From contig NZ_FSRO01000001.1 in assembly GCF_900143275.1 (NCBI RefSeq), forward strand, positions 1,054,001-1,118,000: a stretch of 64,000 nt of DNA, read 5' to 3'. Source of the DNA: Nitrosomonas cryotolerans ATCC 49181. GTDB taxonomy: Bacteria; Pseudomonadota; Gammaproteobacteria; Burkholderiales; Nitrosomonadaceae. Each line of letters starts with the position of its first letter. Position 1 is the stretch's first letter. The position numbers were made by a program, and so were the translations under genes. The notes below the pieces were generated by a model. The model was not told where the DNA came from, made no database searches, and worked only from the letters and a program-made list of their open reading frames with translations. Shown one piece after another: positions 51,548 through 60,193 of this stretch.

Positions 51548-52903
51548 TTATAGAGTTGGCTCCCATACCGGAACTAGTCCCGATTCACCCGGTTTTACCT
51601 GGAAATTACAATCTATCCCGATTTCAGGGACCCAGACAAGATGCTCTTCACAAAATAATAATGGTAAAGTTTTACGTTTCCATGGTGGCATGCGCGCCTC
51701 CTGTAATAAGTTTTTTAGACTTCGGCGAGGTCGTTTGCAGTCAGGATAGAATCGTTCGCCACCTAAGCGTGGACGGATAGTTACGGGTTGACTCATTAGT
51801 TTCTGAATATTAATGCCTTGATTCTCCAACTGGATAAAGCAAATCGTGCCATTTAAATCCGCAAGAAACAATTGTTTTTCGCCATGCCAGGAAAGCCGCC
51901 ATTGTGTTTCAGGCATTGTATTTTTTGGCATAATATACATTATGCCTTTGTAACAACGAATCTCTGTATTTCCGAAAGTGACATGCAATTTATTATCCCT
52001 GCGTGAGGATAGCAGTTGATGCAATATATCGGCTAGTTTTGCTGTGCTGGGAAGTATTACCCCCTGTTTTGAGAATACGTAGCGTAACAAATTCCGAGCG
52101 CGTGCGAGGCTTAGCTTATGCAAACTTGCCACCTGAATATTTCCAGAAACCGTACAGTTTTTATAATCTATTTCAGCTAATTCATCCAGAAGATTCGAAG
52201 CTTCTGCCAAATGACGACTTGTGCGTAGCAGTGTTTTTTGATAGCCCGGATATCGTTTTTTTAACAAAGGAAAAATTTGATGGCGCAAGTAATTACGATT
52301 GAAAGCAATGCTGTTATTGCTTTCATCGGTAATCCAGCTTAATTTATTTTGTTTTGCATATTCTTCAATACGTATGCGTGCAATTTCAAGCAATGGCCGG
52401 AGTATGTACGGAGCCATGTCTGCCGGCTGTTTTCTGATAATAGGCATTGCTCCCAGCCCCTTTGCTCCGGCTCCACGTAATAATTGTAGCAGCAGTGTTT
52501 CAGCCTGATCATCCAAGTGCTGAGCCAATACCACATAGTCAGCTTTTAGCTGATTGAATACTTGATAGCGTTCATTCCGGGCTGCTGCCTCAAGGCTAAT
52601 TCCAGAGTGTTTGTTGATTTTTAAATGTACAACGGTAATAGGAATATCGGCAGCATGACATAGATCGCAGCAAAATTTGCTCCAGGCTGTCGCGTTGTTG
52701 CTAATTCCATGATCAACATGAACAGCCGAAAGTGTAAATTGTATTTTTTTCGATAGAATAACGAGTAAATGTAGTAGTACGACTGAATCCACACCGCCAC
52801 TTAGTGCGACGACAAGATGACTGTTTTGCTTAATGTAAGCATGCAGAATTTTTTCTGTATAACACGACAGGTTATTCGATTTTAATTTCCTTGAAAGAAC
52901 CAT
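51548..52903 (-). CDS. tilS: tRNA(Ile)-lysidine synthase
   Basis: Modifies C34 of tRNA-Ile(CAU) to lysidine, an essential step for AUA decoding. 451 residues. The N-type ATP-pyrophosphatase loop SGGVDS lies at 35-40, followed by [22 protein letters not shown] and [19 protein letters not shown]-terminal TilS domains carry [12 protein letters not shown] 52903 overlaps accA by 32 bp and gives a plausible N-terminus. Order accA-tilS is conserved in related bacteria. Downstream lies the hairpin GGTTTCT/AGAAACC (51510-51532), which includes the IS5 terminus. Confidence 0.95.
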   Translation of the reverse strand: MVLSRKLKSNNLSCYTEKILHAYIKQNSHLVVALSGGVDSVVLLHLLVILSKKIQFTLSAVHVDHGISNNATAWSKFCCDLCHAADIPITVVHLKINKHSGISLEAAARNERYQVFNQLKADYVVLAQHLDDQAETLLLQLLRGAGAKGLGAMPIIRKQPADMAPYILRPLLEIARIRIEEYAKQNKLSWITDESNNSIAFNRNYLRHQIFPLLKKRYPGYQKTLLRTSRHLAEASNLLDELAEIDYKNCTVSGNIQVASLHKLSLARARNLLRYVFSKQGVILPSTAKLADILHQLLSSRRDNKLHVTFGNTEIRCYKGIMYIMPKNTMPETQWRLSWHGEKQLFLADLNGTICFIQLENQGINIQKLMSQPVTIRPRLGGERFYPDCKRPRRSLKNLLQEARMPPWKRKTLPLLFCEEHLVWVPEIGIDCNFQVKPGESGLVPVWEPTL

Positions 52904-53840
52904 ACCCCATTAATCGTTCAAGACGTTTTTCTAATAATGCTTCGATGGAATAATCCTGCAACTTTCTCAATGATTCCTGCAATACATTTTTGACCGATTG
53001 CATTGTACTCGGATAGTCGCGATGAGAACCTCCAATAGGCTCATTGATGGTACTATCAATGAAATTCATGGCTTTAAGCCGATCAGCAGTGATTCCCATA
53101 ATTTCTGCAGCCTCAGATGCTTTGTCAGCACTTTTCCATAGTATAGACGCACAACCCTCAGGAGAAATAACAGAATAGGTTGCATACTGTAGCATATGTA
53201 TACTATCACCCACTGCGACAGCCAATGCACCGCCAGATCCTCCTTCACCGATAATGATACAAACGATTGGCACCCGTAATTCGGATAGAACATAAAGGTT
53301 TTTACCGATGGCTTCAGATTGCCCCCGTTCTTCTGCATCAATGCCGGGATAAGCTCCGGGGGTATCAATAAAGGTAATGAGTGGTACAGAGAATTTTTCT
53401 GCCAGGCGCATTAGACGAAGCGCCTTGCGGTAACCCTCAGGTTTAGGCATGCCAAAATTACGATAAATTTTTTCTCGGGTATCACGTCCTTTTTGATGGC
53501 CAATAATCATCACTGTTTGGCCATTAAAACGTGCAAGCCCACCGATGATAGCATGATCATCAGAAAAGTTTCGGTCACCATGGAGTTCTTCAAAATCAGT
53601 GAATAGGTGTTGGATATAATCGAGCGTAGAAGGTCGCTGCGGATGTCGAGCGACTTGTGAAATTTGCCAAGGTGTCAATTTGGAATATACACTTTTAGTG
53701 AGCGATTGGCTTTTTGCTTGTAAACGTATTATTTCTGCTGAAATATCCAATGCAGAATCATCTTGAGCAAAGCGTAATTCTTCTATTTTTGCTTCAAACT
53801 CAGCAATGCTTTGTTCAAAGTCCAAAAAAGTAATTTTCAT
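52872..53840 (-). CDS. accA: Acetyl-CoA carboxylase carboxyltransferase subunit alpha
   Basis: Alpha half of the carboxyltransferase that makes malonyl-CoA for fatty acids. 322 residues, the normal size. It begins [20 protein letters not shown] and contains [78 protein letters not shown] and [10 protein letters not shown], all diagnostic. The stop lies inside the start of tilS (32-bp overlap), so the two are one operon. Confidence 0.97.
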   Translation of the reverse strand: MKITFLDFEQSIAEFEAKIEELRFAQDDSALDISAEIIRLQAKSQSLTKSVYSKLTPWQISQVARHPQRPSTLDYIQHLFTDFEELHGDRNFSDDHAIIGGLARFNGQTVMIIGHQKGRDTREKIYRNFGMPKPEGYRKALRLMRLAEKFSVPLITFIDTPGAYPGIDAEERGQSEAIGKNLYVLSELRVPIVCIIIGEGGSGGALAVAVGDSIHMLQYATYSVISPEGCASILWKSADKASEAAEIMGITADRLKAMNFIDSTINEPIGGSHRDYPSTMQSVKNVLQESLRKLQDYSIEALLEKRLERLMGYGSFKEIKIE

Positions 53841-54030
53841 GTAGGCTAAGATATAATTACTAAAATAGTGATGATACAGGATTTATGTAGATACCTGCAT
53901 CCATGAATGCGCTTTATAGGAATTGTAGGTGAATAGCCTTTCGAATATGAGATCCGCCCGGAAAATTTATTTGCGGGATACTGACCGTATGATTGTATTC
54001 ATAATTTAGATATTTTATGAGGAGATCTTT

Positions 54031-54555
54031 ATGAAACGACGTATATTTCTACAAGGCTTTGGCATAATTATGAGTTTGCCATTAGTTTCTTTCTATGTAC
54101 ATCGGCAGGCCATTGCAGATTCTGAAAATACGATTACCGTTATTCCTTTAGACAAGCCGCATGCAGCATGGCGTGATTTAGTTTCGCCAGAGGCATACAA
54201 AGTATTATTTGAGGAAGATACTGAACCACCAGGTAGTAGTGCACTTAATCAAGAATACCGTGATGGGACTTTTATTTGTGCGGCATGTTATCTGCCACTA
54301 TTTGAAAGTATACATAAATATGAAAGTGGAACAGGTTGGCCCAGCTTTACTCAACCTATTCCAGGGCATCTTGGAACTCGTCGTGATTTTATGTTGATAT
54401 TTCCACGAACTGAATATCATTGTGCAAGATGTGGTGGTCATCAGGGTCACGTATTTAATGACGGTCCGCCGCCACGTGGCGAACGTTGGTGTAACAACGG
54501 GATTGCCTTGAAATTTGTCTTGGATGCGGATTCGCTACCTGCGCTGAGGAGTTGA
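54031..54555 (+). CDS. msrB: Exported methionine-R-sulfoxide reductase MsrB
   Basis: Reduces R-methionine sulfoxide in proteins. 174 residues with an N-terminal export signal containing a twin-arginine-like KRRIFLQGF, so probably Tat-exported to the periplasm. Zinc cysteines are C83/C86 (CAAC) and C131/C134 (CARC). The catalytic Cys154 lies in ERWCNNGIALKF, and GTGWPSFTQP is the conserved substrate region. An aggagatc Shine-Dalgarno precedes ATG 54031. msrA follows after 4 bp. Confidence 0.94.
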   Translation: MKRRIFLQGFGIIMSLPLVSFYVHRQAIADSENTITVIPLDKPHAAWRDLVSPEAYKVLFEEDTEPPGSSALNQEYRDGTFICAACYLPLFESIHKYESGTGWPSFTQPIPGHLGTRRDFMLIFPRTEYHCARCGGHQGHVFNDGPPPRGERWCNNGIALKFVLDADSLPALRS

Positions 54556-54559
54556 TTTT

Positions 54560-55240
54560 ATGGAAACGAATTTTTTGTCTCTTTTACCTCAATGGGCTTG
54601 TCACTGGTTGCGCTTAGGGGCGGTGCTATTATTAACCACTATGCTGACGGCTTGTCAGCAATCTGATAAATACGAGGGGTCATCAACCAAAATTCTTGAA
54701 TCGACTGATTCAAATTTGAGCATCGCTACTTTTGCGGGTGGTTGTTTTTGGTGCACAGAATCTGATTTTGACAAACTGCCGGGCGTTATTGCAACGATAT
54801 CAGGTTATATTGGCGGTACAGTTGTTAATCCAACATATCGACAGGTAGTTGCGGGTGAAACTGGACATGTTGAAGCAGTGGAGGTCTATTTTGATTCAAC
54901 TAAGACTGATTTTGCCAAATTATTAGCTGCATATTGGCTTACGATTGATCCGCTGACCCCTAATCAACAATTTTGTGATAGTGGTACGCAATATCGTAGT
55001 GCGATCTTTTACCATAATGATGAGCAGAGAAAGCTGGCAGAGGCTTCCAGGGTTACTTTGGAAACTTCTGGGCGTTTTATGCAACCAATCGTTACCGAGA
55101 TATTGCCCGCATCAGTATTCTATCCAGCAGAGGAATACCACCAGGATTATTACATCAAGAATCCGCTGCGATATACTTATTATCGAAAAAATTGCGGGCG
55201 TGACGCTCGCTTAGCAGAATTATGGGAATCATCAGATTGA
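54560..55240 (+). CDS. msrA: Methionine-S-sulfoxide reductase MsrA, predicted lipoprotein
   Basis: Reduces S-methionine sulfoxide. 226 residues: an N-terminal hydrophobic stretch ending in lipobox MLTAC (Cys32), then the MsrA domain with catalytic Cys62 in GGCFWCTESDF, SGYIGG, YRQVVAGETGHVEAVEV, TPNQQFCDSGTQYRS and EEYHQDY. The lipid anchor would place it in the envelope beside exported MsrB, making a periplasmic methionine repair pair. The +2 residue is Gln, so outer-membrane sorting is expected. Followed after 4 bp by the oxygenase gene. Confidence 0.93.
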   Translation: METNFLSLLPQWACHWLRLGAVLLLTTMLTACQQSDKYEGSSTKILESTDSNLSIATFAGGCFWCTESDFDKLPGVIATISGYIGGTVVNPTYRQVVAGETGHVEAVEVYFDSTKTDFAKLLAAYWLTIDPLTPNQQFCDSGTQYRSAIFYHNDEQRKLAEASRVTLETSGRFMQPIVTEILPASVFYPAEEYHQDYYIKNPLRYTYYRKNCGRDARLAELWESSD

Positions 55241-55244
55241 TATC

Positions 55245-56378
55245 ATGAAAACAATTATTCTGGGAGATCTTACTCCGAGAGACTTTCTCCGAGATTATTG
55301 GCAGAAAAAACCATTGTTAGTACGTAATGCTTTAGCAGAATTTGAAGGATTATTGACTCGTGATGAGCTTATTAATCTTGCCTGTCAAGAAGATGCACAA
55401 TCGCGCCTGGTTATCCGAAAGAATGAAAAGTGGTCCATCAAACAGGGCCCTTTTACGATCCGTGACTTTTCTGGCCTGCAAAAAAAACAATGGACATTAT
55501 TAGTGAATGATGTGAATCATTTTTTTCATTCTGCACGTGACCTGTTGTTGAAATTTAATTTTATTCCCCATGCGCGATTGGATGATCTGATGATTAGTTA
55601 TGCTCCCAGAGGTGGTGGAATTGGACCACACCTTGATTCCTATGATGTTTTTCTATTACAGGGCTTAGGCCGCAGGCGCTGGCAGATATCTGCTCAGCAG
55701 GATGATAGCTTGATTGCAGACGCACCCCTTAAAATCTTAAGTAATTTTTGTCCGGAACAAGAATGGACACTGGAATCGGGTGATATGTTATATCTGCCGC
55801 CAAATTATGCTCATCATGGCGTGGCAGAGAATGATTGCATGACCTACTCAATCGGATTCCGTGCGCCCAGTCATCATGATCTCATTACGCAATTCCTTAT
55901 TTATCTGCAAGATCATATGGAAATTGATGGTTGGTATGAAGATCCTGGCATGCAACTACAATCTCATCCGGCAAGAATCAGTCAGGCTATGTTACGCCAG
56001 ACACGTGGGATATTGAGTAAAATTAAGTGGCATCACGTTGATATTGAAAATTTTCTGGGTATTTATCTGACGGAACCGAAAGCCCATATTTTTTTTAAAC
56101 AGCCCAGTTGCCCGCTTGTACGGGAAGTTTTTATACAGCGGGTTAAGGAAATGGGTGTGCAGCTTGATTTAAAAAGTCGCATGTTAATAAGTGGTAATAA
56201 CTTACTTTTTCTCAATGGTGAAGCATACCCCATCGATAGTGATGCTTACCCATTATTAGAAAAACTGGCTGATCGCCAGATTTTACCGCCATGTGATACA
56301 TTAGATAGTGCAGTGATTCATATTCTCTATGAGTGGTATCTTTATGGCTATATAACCATAAATGAGGCTACGAATTGA
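55245..56378 (+). CDS. roxA: Cupin / JmjC-type ribosomal protein oxygenase (RoxA/YcfD family)
   Basis: A 377-residue Fe(II)/2-oxoglutarate oxygenase; E. coli YcfD hydroxylates an Arg of ribosomal protein L16. N-terminal FLRDYWQKKPLLVRNAL and the JmjC core with iron ligands HLDSYDVFLLQG (His and Asp) and the second His in NYAHHGVAEND. GRRRWQIS and the DMLYLPP strand are typical, followed by a winged-helix C-terminal domain. It is the third gene in an msrB-msrA-roxA cluster with 4-bp gaps, which places an oxygen-dependent modifier together with oxidative repair enzymes. Confidence 0.9.
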   Translation: MKTIILGDLTPRDFLRDYWQKKPLLVRNALAEFEGLLTRDELINLACQEDAQSRLVIRKNEKWSIKQGPFTIRDFSGLQKKQWTLLVNDVNHFFHSARDLLLKFNFIPHARLDDLMISYAPRGGGIGPHLDSYDVFLLQGLGRRRWQISAQQDDSLIADAPLKILSNFCPEQEWTLESGDMLYLPPNYAHHGVAENDCMTYSIGFRAPSHHDLITQFLIYLQDHMEIDGWYEDPGMQLQSHPARISQAMLRQTRGILSKIKWHHVDIENFLGIYLTEPKAHIFFKQPSCPLVREVFIQRVKEMGVQLDLKSRMLISGNNLLFLNGEAYPIDSDAYPLLEKLADRQILPPCDTLDSAVIHILYEWYLYGYITINEATN

Positions 56379-56549
56379 TGGTTCGAGGGAGCTGGAGCAT
56401 ACAAATTTTTAAATTTTCTGGACAGTAATTTATAATTCTGGTATTAGGAAAGTGGTCTTTCTAATTAAAATGGCCAAAAGGTTGTAAGAGTTGGAAGAGT
56501 TGTTATACATAAATTTTAATTTATTATAAATTTATAGGAGATTAAAAAA

Positions 56550-56681
56550 ATGAAATACGCTCTATTCGCTGCTACTCTTTTAGCATTATTTTTAGTTGGA
56601 TGTGGTGAACCGAAGCCGGGCCAGTATCCACCAAGTTTTATGGATGAACGGGGAAGTGAACCTGATAAGTCGAATAATTAA
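56550..56681 (+). CDS. Small lipoprotein (43 aa)
   Basis: Signal peptide MKYALFAATLLALFL followed by lipobox VGC (Cys18) and a short hydrophilic tail GEPKPGQYPPSFMDERGSEP. Shine-Dalgarno taggaga. +2 residue Gly, so outer-membrane sorting by the E. coli rule. A good intrinsic terminator follows. It resembles the lipoproteins downstream in size and layout. Function unknown. Confidence 0.8.
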   Translation: MKYALFAATLLALFLVGCGEPKPGQYPPSFMDERGSEPDKSNN

Positions 56682-56710
56682 TTCGCATATAAGATTAATC
56701 AGGTTAATGA

Positions 56711-56744
56711 AAAAACGCTCTTTGCTCTGAAGGGCGTTTTTTTT
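56711..56744 (+). terminator. Intrinsic terminator after the first small lipoprotein
   Basis: AAAAACGCTC pairs with GGGCGTTTTT (one wobble) and is followed by further T residues, 30 bp after the stop. The remaining gap to 57045 contains nothing recognised. Confidence 0.85.
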
Positions 56745-57045
56745 GGATCTGTTTCTTTCAATGTTGTGATTAAGAATTATTATTTTCGAAGAAATAGTAT
56801 CAATATCATACATTGATGGCTTAGAAAAATTAGCGAGTTCGTTCATTTCTTATACTATGTTAGCTTGTTTTTCTTTCTTATGGTTATTCAATTATTTCGC
56901 TAAGCTATTCATTAAAACCATTCAAATCCAATAAGCTGTTTGTGATTTTATGTCTCAGAGACTATTTGCGCGTTGCAAATTTGTATAATTAGATTACTTC
57001 GATTATGCTATCACTTTTAGTGTAAATAATATCGGAGATTATTTG

Positions 57046-57279
57046 ATGAAGTATTCGTTTTTAGTCGCCGCACTTGCGATATTTGTGCTAACAGCCTGCG
57101 AGGGTAAAAAGAGTCTTGATGGGCATCCTATGGACAAGCCGCCTCCCTCTGCTTTTGCTCCGCGGGATTCTGAGCCTGTTTTTGATAAATCGACGACAGA
57201 TGAAGCTAACGTAGTTAAAGAAAGCGATGAGGCTGATGAACAGGTAATAGACGATGAGAATCAGGATAACGAGGAATAA
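57046..57279 (+). CDS. Small acidic lipoprotein (77 aa)
   Basis: MKYSFLVAALAIFVLTAC with lipobox LTAC (Cys18), then a Pro-rich stretch (PMDKPPPSAFAPRDSEP) and a strongly acidic C-terminus (EADEQVIDDENQDNEE). +2 residue Glu. ATG 57046 follows ggaga; the TTG three bases earlier is an alternative. Low complexity with no enzymatic motif; function unknown. Second member of the lipoprotein cluster. Confidence 0.8.
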   Translation: MKYSFLVAALAIFVLTACEGKKSLDGHPMDKPPPSAFAPRDSEPVFDKSTTDEANVVKESDEADEQVIDDENQDNEE

Positions 57280-57497
57280 CTCCAATAGTGGACTGAAAAG
57301 AGATTGGAAGGTAGCTCCTCTTCTTTTTAATTAACCTTCTTCTTATGGGGAAGGTTAATTTGAATCAAAGGGATAACGCAGTATGCTGTTATCCCTACGT
57401 TGATTTTTTAATCAGCGAAAAAGCCTTGCTTGAATGATCGGCTGATTTTGTTATACACTGTAGCACTTTAAGAATTTTTTATATAAGGAAATATGTA

Positions 57498-57629
57498 ATG
57501 AGATTTTCACTTTTAGCAACTATCCTGGTTGTATTATTTTTAGCAGCATGTGGCAGACCGGAACAAGCGCTGCCGGAGCAGGAAAAGGAAAATTTTGAGA
57601 AATTGATGTCTGAACAAAGCAAGGATTAA
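57498..57629 (+). CDS. Tandem micro-lipoprotein 1 (43 aa)
   Basis: [18 protein letters not shown] with lipobox LAAC (Cys18), then [20 protein letters not shown]. First unit of a 143-bp tandem repeat. +2 Gly predicts release to the outer membrane. A Shine-Dalgarno-like aagga precedes the ATG. The charged tail could form a short amphipathic helix. Unknown function; it resembles entericidin-like small lipoproteins only in architecture. Confidence 0.85.
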   Translation: MRFSLLATILVVLFLAACGRPEQALPEQEKENFEKLMSEQSKD

Positions 57630-57640
57630 GGAAAAATATA

Positions 57641-57772
57641 ATGAAAGTTTCTCTTTTAGCGACCATCTTAGTTGTATTATTTTTGGCAGCATGTGATAGA
57701 CCGAAGCAGGCGCTGCCGGAGCAAGAAAAGGAAAATTTTAAGGAATTAATGTCAGAACAAAATAAGGATTAA
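57641..57772 (+). CDS. Tandem micro-lipoprotein 2 (43 aa)
   Basis: [18 protein letters not shown] followed by [20 protein letters not shown]. Starts exactly 143 bp after unit 1. +2 residue is Asp, the classical inner-membrane retention signal in E. coli, in contrast to Gly in unit 1. It is almost identical in DNA to unit 3, so this duplication is recent. The stop-to-start gap is 11 bp, with ggaaaaatata as the ribosome binding region. Confidence 0.85.
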   Translation: MKVSLLATILVVLFLAACDRPKQALPEQEKENFKELMSEQNKD

Positions 57773-57783
57773 GGAAAAATATA

Positions 57784-57915
57784 ATGAAAGTTTCTCTTTT
57801 AGCGACCATCTTAGTTGTATTATTTTTGGCAGCATGTGATAGACCGAAGCAGGCGCTTCCGGAGCAAGAAAAGGAAAATTTTAAGGAATTAATGTCAGAA
57901 CAAAATAAGGAATAA
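57784..57915 (+). CDS. Tandem micro-lipoprotein 3 (43 aa)
   Basis: Protein identical to unit 2 except for the last residue (Glu for Asp). Starts exactly 143 bp after unit 2. Lipobox LAAC with +2 Asp. A strong bidirectional terminator (57947-57972) ends the array. Confidence 0.85.
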   Translation: MKVSLLATILVVLFLAACDRPKQALPEQEKENFKELMSEQNKE

Positions 57916-57946
57916 GTTATCTCGTGATGTTTTATCAGAGATAACT

Positions 57947-57972
57947 AAAAAACCGCCTACAGGCGGTTTTTT
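57947..57972. terminator. Bidirectional intrinsic terminator
   Basis: AAAAAACCGCCT and AGGCGGTTTTTT flank a 2-nt loop, with T runs on both strands. It serves the lipoprotein array from the left and bamC from the right. A second hairpin (GTTATCTC/GAGATAAC, 57917-57945) lies just before it. Confidence 0.93.
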
Positions 57973-58050
57973 GGTTTTGAGAAAGAATCTGTTTTCTAAC
58001 TAAACAAACATTCTTAATCAAATCACTATATTTGCTTTCTGCTTTCTGCT

Positions 58051-59190
58051 TTATTTTAATTGCTCATACAGTAGTTTAATAATGCGATCAGTAGTATCAG
58101 ATTTTGCGGACAGGCCGCTTTCATTCAGTACGACAACTTTACTACTATTCGTTCCAGTCTCGCTAACTTGTATACGATATTTTATTGCTTTTATATCAGT
58201 AGTATCTTTGCGCCAGAACATAAGCCCCGATAGAATTCCATCATCATCTCCGCTTTTATGGCTATCTGTTTCAGGATTAACATAGCGTACGTAATAAATA
58301 CCTTCTAAGCGATTACGGTCTTCAACCGTAAAGCCAATACGGTCAAGAGCCAAGCCGACCCGTCGCCATGACCGATCAAATGCTTGGTTGACTATCAGTA
58401 TGTTCTCTTGCTCTCGATCAATATATGCGCGCTCTCGGGTAGTGTTGCTTACAGTTGCCAATTCTAGTTTCGCATTCTCTTCTGCTACTCCAAAATAGAT
58501 CATCAAACGAGAGAGCATTTCAGCTTCAAGGTCTGGATCAGCGGGACGTGGTTGCCAGATGGTACGTTGAGTGCTGCCGCCTTCGATTACTTCATCCATT
58601 CCACGATGACTGATATAAATTTCGGTTGTACCTGTTTCGCCACGCTCTAGGCGCGTACGAAATTTATCCCGTTCAGCTGTTGAATACAAGCTATCTAGCA
58701 ATGTGGAGAGGATACTACGAATATAATCTTGCGGTAATTTAGCCCGGTTTTCTGCCCAGTCAGTTTCCATTATTCCCGTTTCGGGTACTTCTAGTTTAAT
58801 CAGAAAACCGAGTTCCTGCCAAAATTCTTTTATTTTCGGCCATACTGCTTCTGGTGTCTGTGGTACGACTAGCCAACGCTGGGTGCCTGCGCGCTCAATA
58901 TGAATATCCTTATCTGATACGGGTAACAAAGAAGAAAATCCTGTTCTGGGTTGTCCGCCACGTTCATTGTGATAAGCAGAATATGTTGCACTACCTGTTG
59001 CGTTGAGGTCAGGAATAAGATAGCGCTCATCGGTTGCTGGTGTAATCAAATCGGGCGGAATATCTAATGCAGGCAGTTTTCCAGCCGATTTGTAATCGAT
59101 TTTTTTACTTTCGGATATCAGATTGCAACTTGTAACGGTTAATGATAGTACCAATGCCATATATGATATGGTTATTCTTTGCCACCTCAT
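58051..59190 (-). CDS. bamC: Outer membrane assembly lipoprotein BamC (NlpB/DapX)
   Basis: Accessory lipoprotein of the BAM complex for beta-barrel insertion. 379 residues: signal peptide with lipobox VTSC (Cys22), an N-terminal unstructured region with KLPALDIPPDLITPATDERY typical of BamC, then two helix-grip domains (about 100-210 and 260-375; AVWPKIKEFWQELGF, and SWRRVGLALDRIGFTVEDRN). It lies 10 bp after dapA on the same strand, the dapA-bamC order known from E. coli. Confidence 0.93.
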   Translation of the reverse strand: MRWQRITISYMALVLSLTVTSCNLISESKKIDYKSAGKLPALDIPPDLITPATDERYLIPDLNATGSATYSAYHNERGGQPRTGFSSLLPVSDKDIHIERAGTQRWLVVPQTPEAVWPKIKEFWQELGFLIKLEVPETGIMETDWAENRAKLPQDYIRSILSTLLDSLYSTAERDKFRTRLERGETGTTEIYISHRGMDEVIEGGSTQRTIWQPRPADPDLEAEMLSRLMIYFGVAEENAKLELATVSNTTRERAYIDREQENILIVNQAFDRSWRRVGLALDRIGFTVEDRNRLEGIYYVRYVNPETDSHKSGDDDGILSGLMFWRKDTTDIKAIKYRIQVSETGTNSSKVVVLNESGLSAKSDTTDRIIKLLYEQLK

Positions 59191-59200
59191 GTTCGATATT

Positions 59201-60088
59201 TCATCCCTTTAAATCATAAATCTCAGCTAAATTCATGGCTTCTCTGACAAGCTGGTGATGATGATTTGATAAGGGAGTCAATGGTAGGCGTATCCCTTTG
59301 TTGATTAGCCCCATTTGTGCAACTGCCCACTTTACAGGAATCGGGTTAGCTTCGATAAATAAGTCGGTATGTAAACGCATGAGCTTGTTATTGGCAGAGC
59401 GAGCTGCTGATAGATCACCAGAAAATGCCGCGTCACACATTTCACGTATCAATTTTGGAGCAACATTAGCTGTCACTGAAATAACACCATGCCCCCCCAG
59501 TAATAAAAAAGCCAGTGAACTGACATCATCTCCGCTATAAATCAGGAAATCCTGCGGTGCGCGCCGCAACAAATCACCACCTCGTCCGATGTCGCCTGTT
59601 GCATCTTTAATCCCGACAATATTTGGAACTTGAGCAAGCCTCAAGGCCGTATTGTTGGCAATATCTGCGACAGTTCTACCCGGTACGTTATACAAAATTT
59701 GTGGGATATCTACCGCCTCGGCGATTGCTTTGAAATGTTGATACAATCCTTCCTGGGTGGGCTTATTGTAATAGGGGGCTACAGATAAGCAAGCATTCAC
59801 GCCCGCATTCTTTGCGTAAATGGATAAATCAATTGCCTCCCGAGTCGAGTTTGCACCAGTTCCAGCTATTATAGGGATACGTCCCGCAGCATGATCAACC
59901 GCGGTACGCATCAGAAGCTGATGTTCCTCAAAATCTACTGTAGGAGACTCACCTGTTGTGCCAACTACGACAATGCCATTGGTACCTTGAGTGATATGAT
60001 AATCAATTAGGGCACGATAGCATTCTAGATCTAATCCGCCATCTTCATCCATAGGGGTGACGATAGCGACCAAGCTACCTTTAAACAT
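59201..60088 (-). CDS. dapA: 4-hydroxy-tetrahydrodipicolinate synthase
   Basis: Condenses pyruvate and aspartate semialdehyde, the first committed step of lysine/DAP synthesis. 295 residues, TIM barrel. Schiff-base Lys161 in [10 protein letters not shown], Tyr133 in YNVPGRT, and GTTGESPT (43-50) in the active site; [11 protein letters not shown] also matches. ATG 60088 is the normal start. First gene of a dapA-bamC operon. Confidence 0.97.
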   Translation of the reverse strand: MFKGSLVAIVTPMDEDGGLDLECYRALIDYHITQGTNGIVVVGTTGESPTVDFEEHQLLMRTAVDHAAGRIPIIAGTGANSTREAIDLSIYAKNAGVNACLSVAPYYNKPTQEGLYQHFKAIAEAVDIPQILYNVPGRTVADIANNTALRLAQVPNIVGIKDATGDIGRGGDLLRRAPQDFLIYSGDDVSSLAFLLLGGHGVISVTANVAPKLIREMCDAAFSGDLSAARSANNKLMRLHTDLFIEANPIPVKWAVAQMGLINKGIRLPLTPLSNHHHQLVREAMNLAEIYDLKG

Positions 60089-60193
60089 GACAATCTATCC
60101 AGTGAAAAGTATACATTCTACCCGAAACTGATACTGCTTAAATATATTAACCCTGTTAACTTGTGTATTTTATTTATTCTAAATAAATCCATG

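Larger units (their letters stand above)
57498..57915 (+). repeat. Three-fold tandem repeat of a 143-bp lipoprotein gene unit
   Basis: Starts at 57498, 57641 and 57784, all 143 bp apart. Units 2 and 3 differ only at a few positions (for example ctgccg against cttccg). Unit 1 is more diverged. Each unit includes its own ribosome binding region and stop. Confidence 0.9.
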
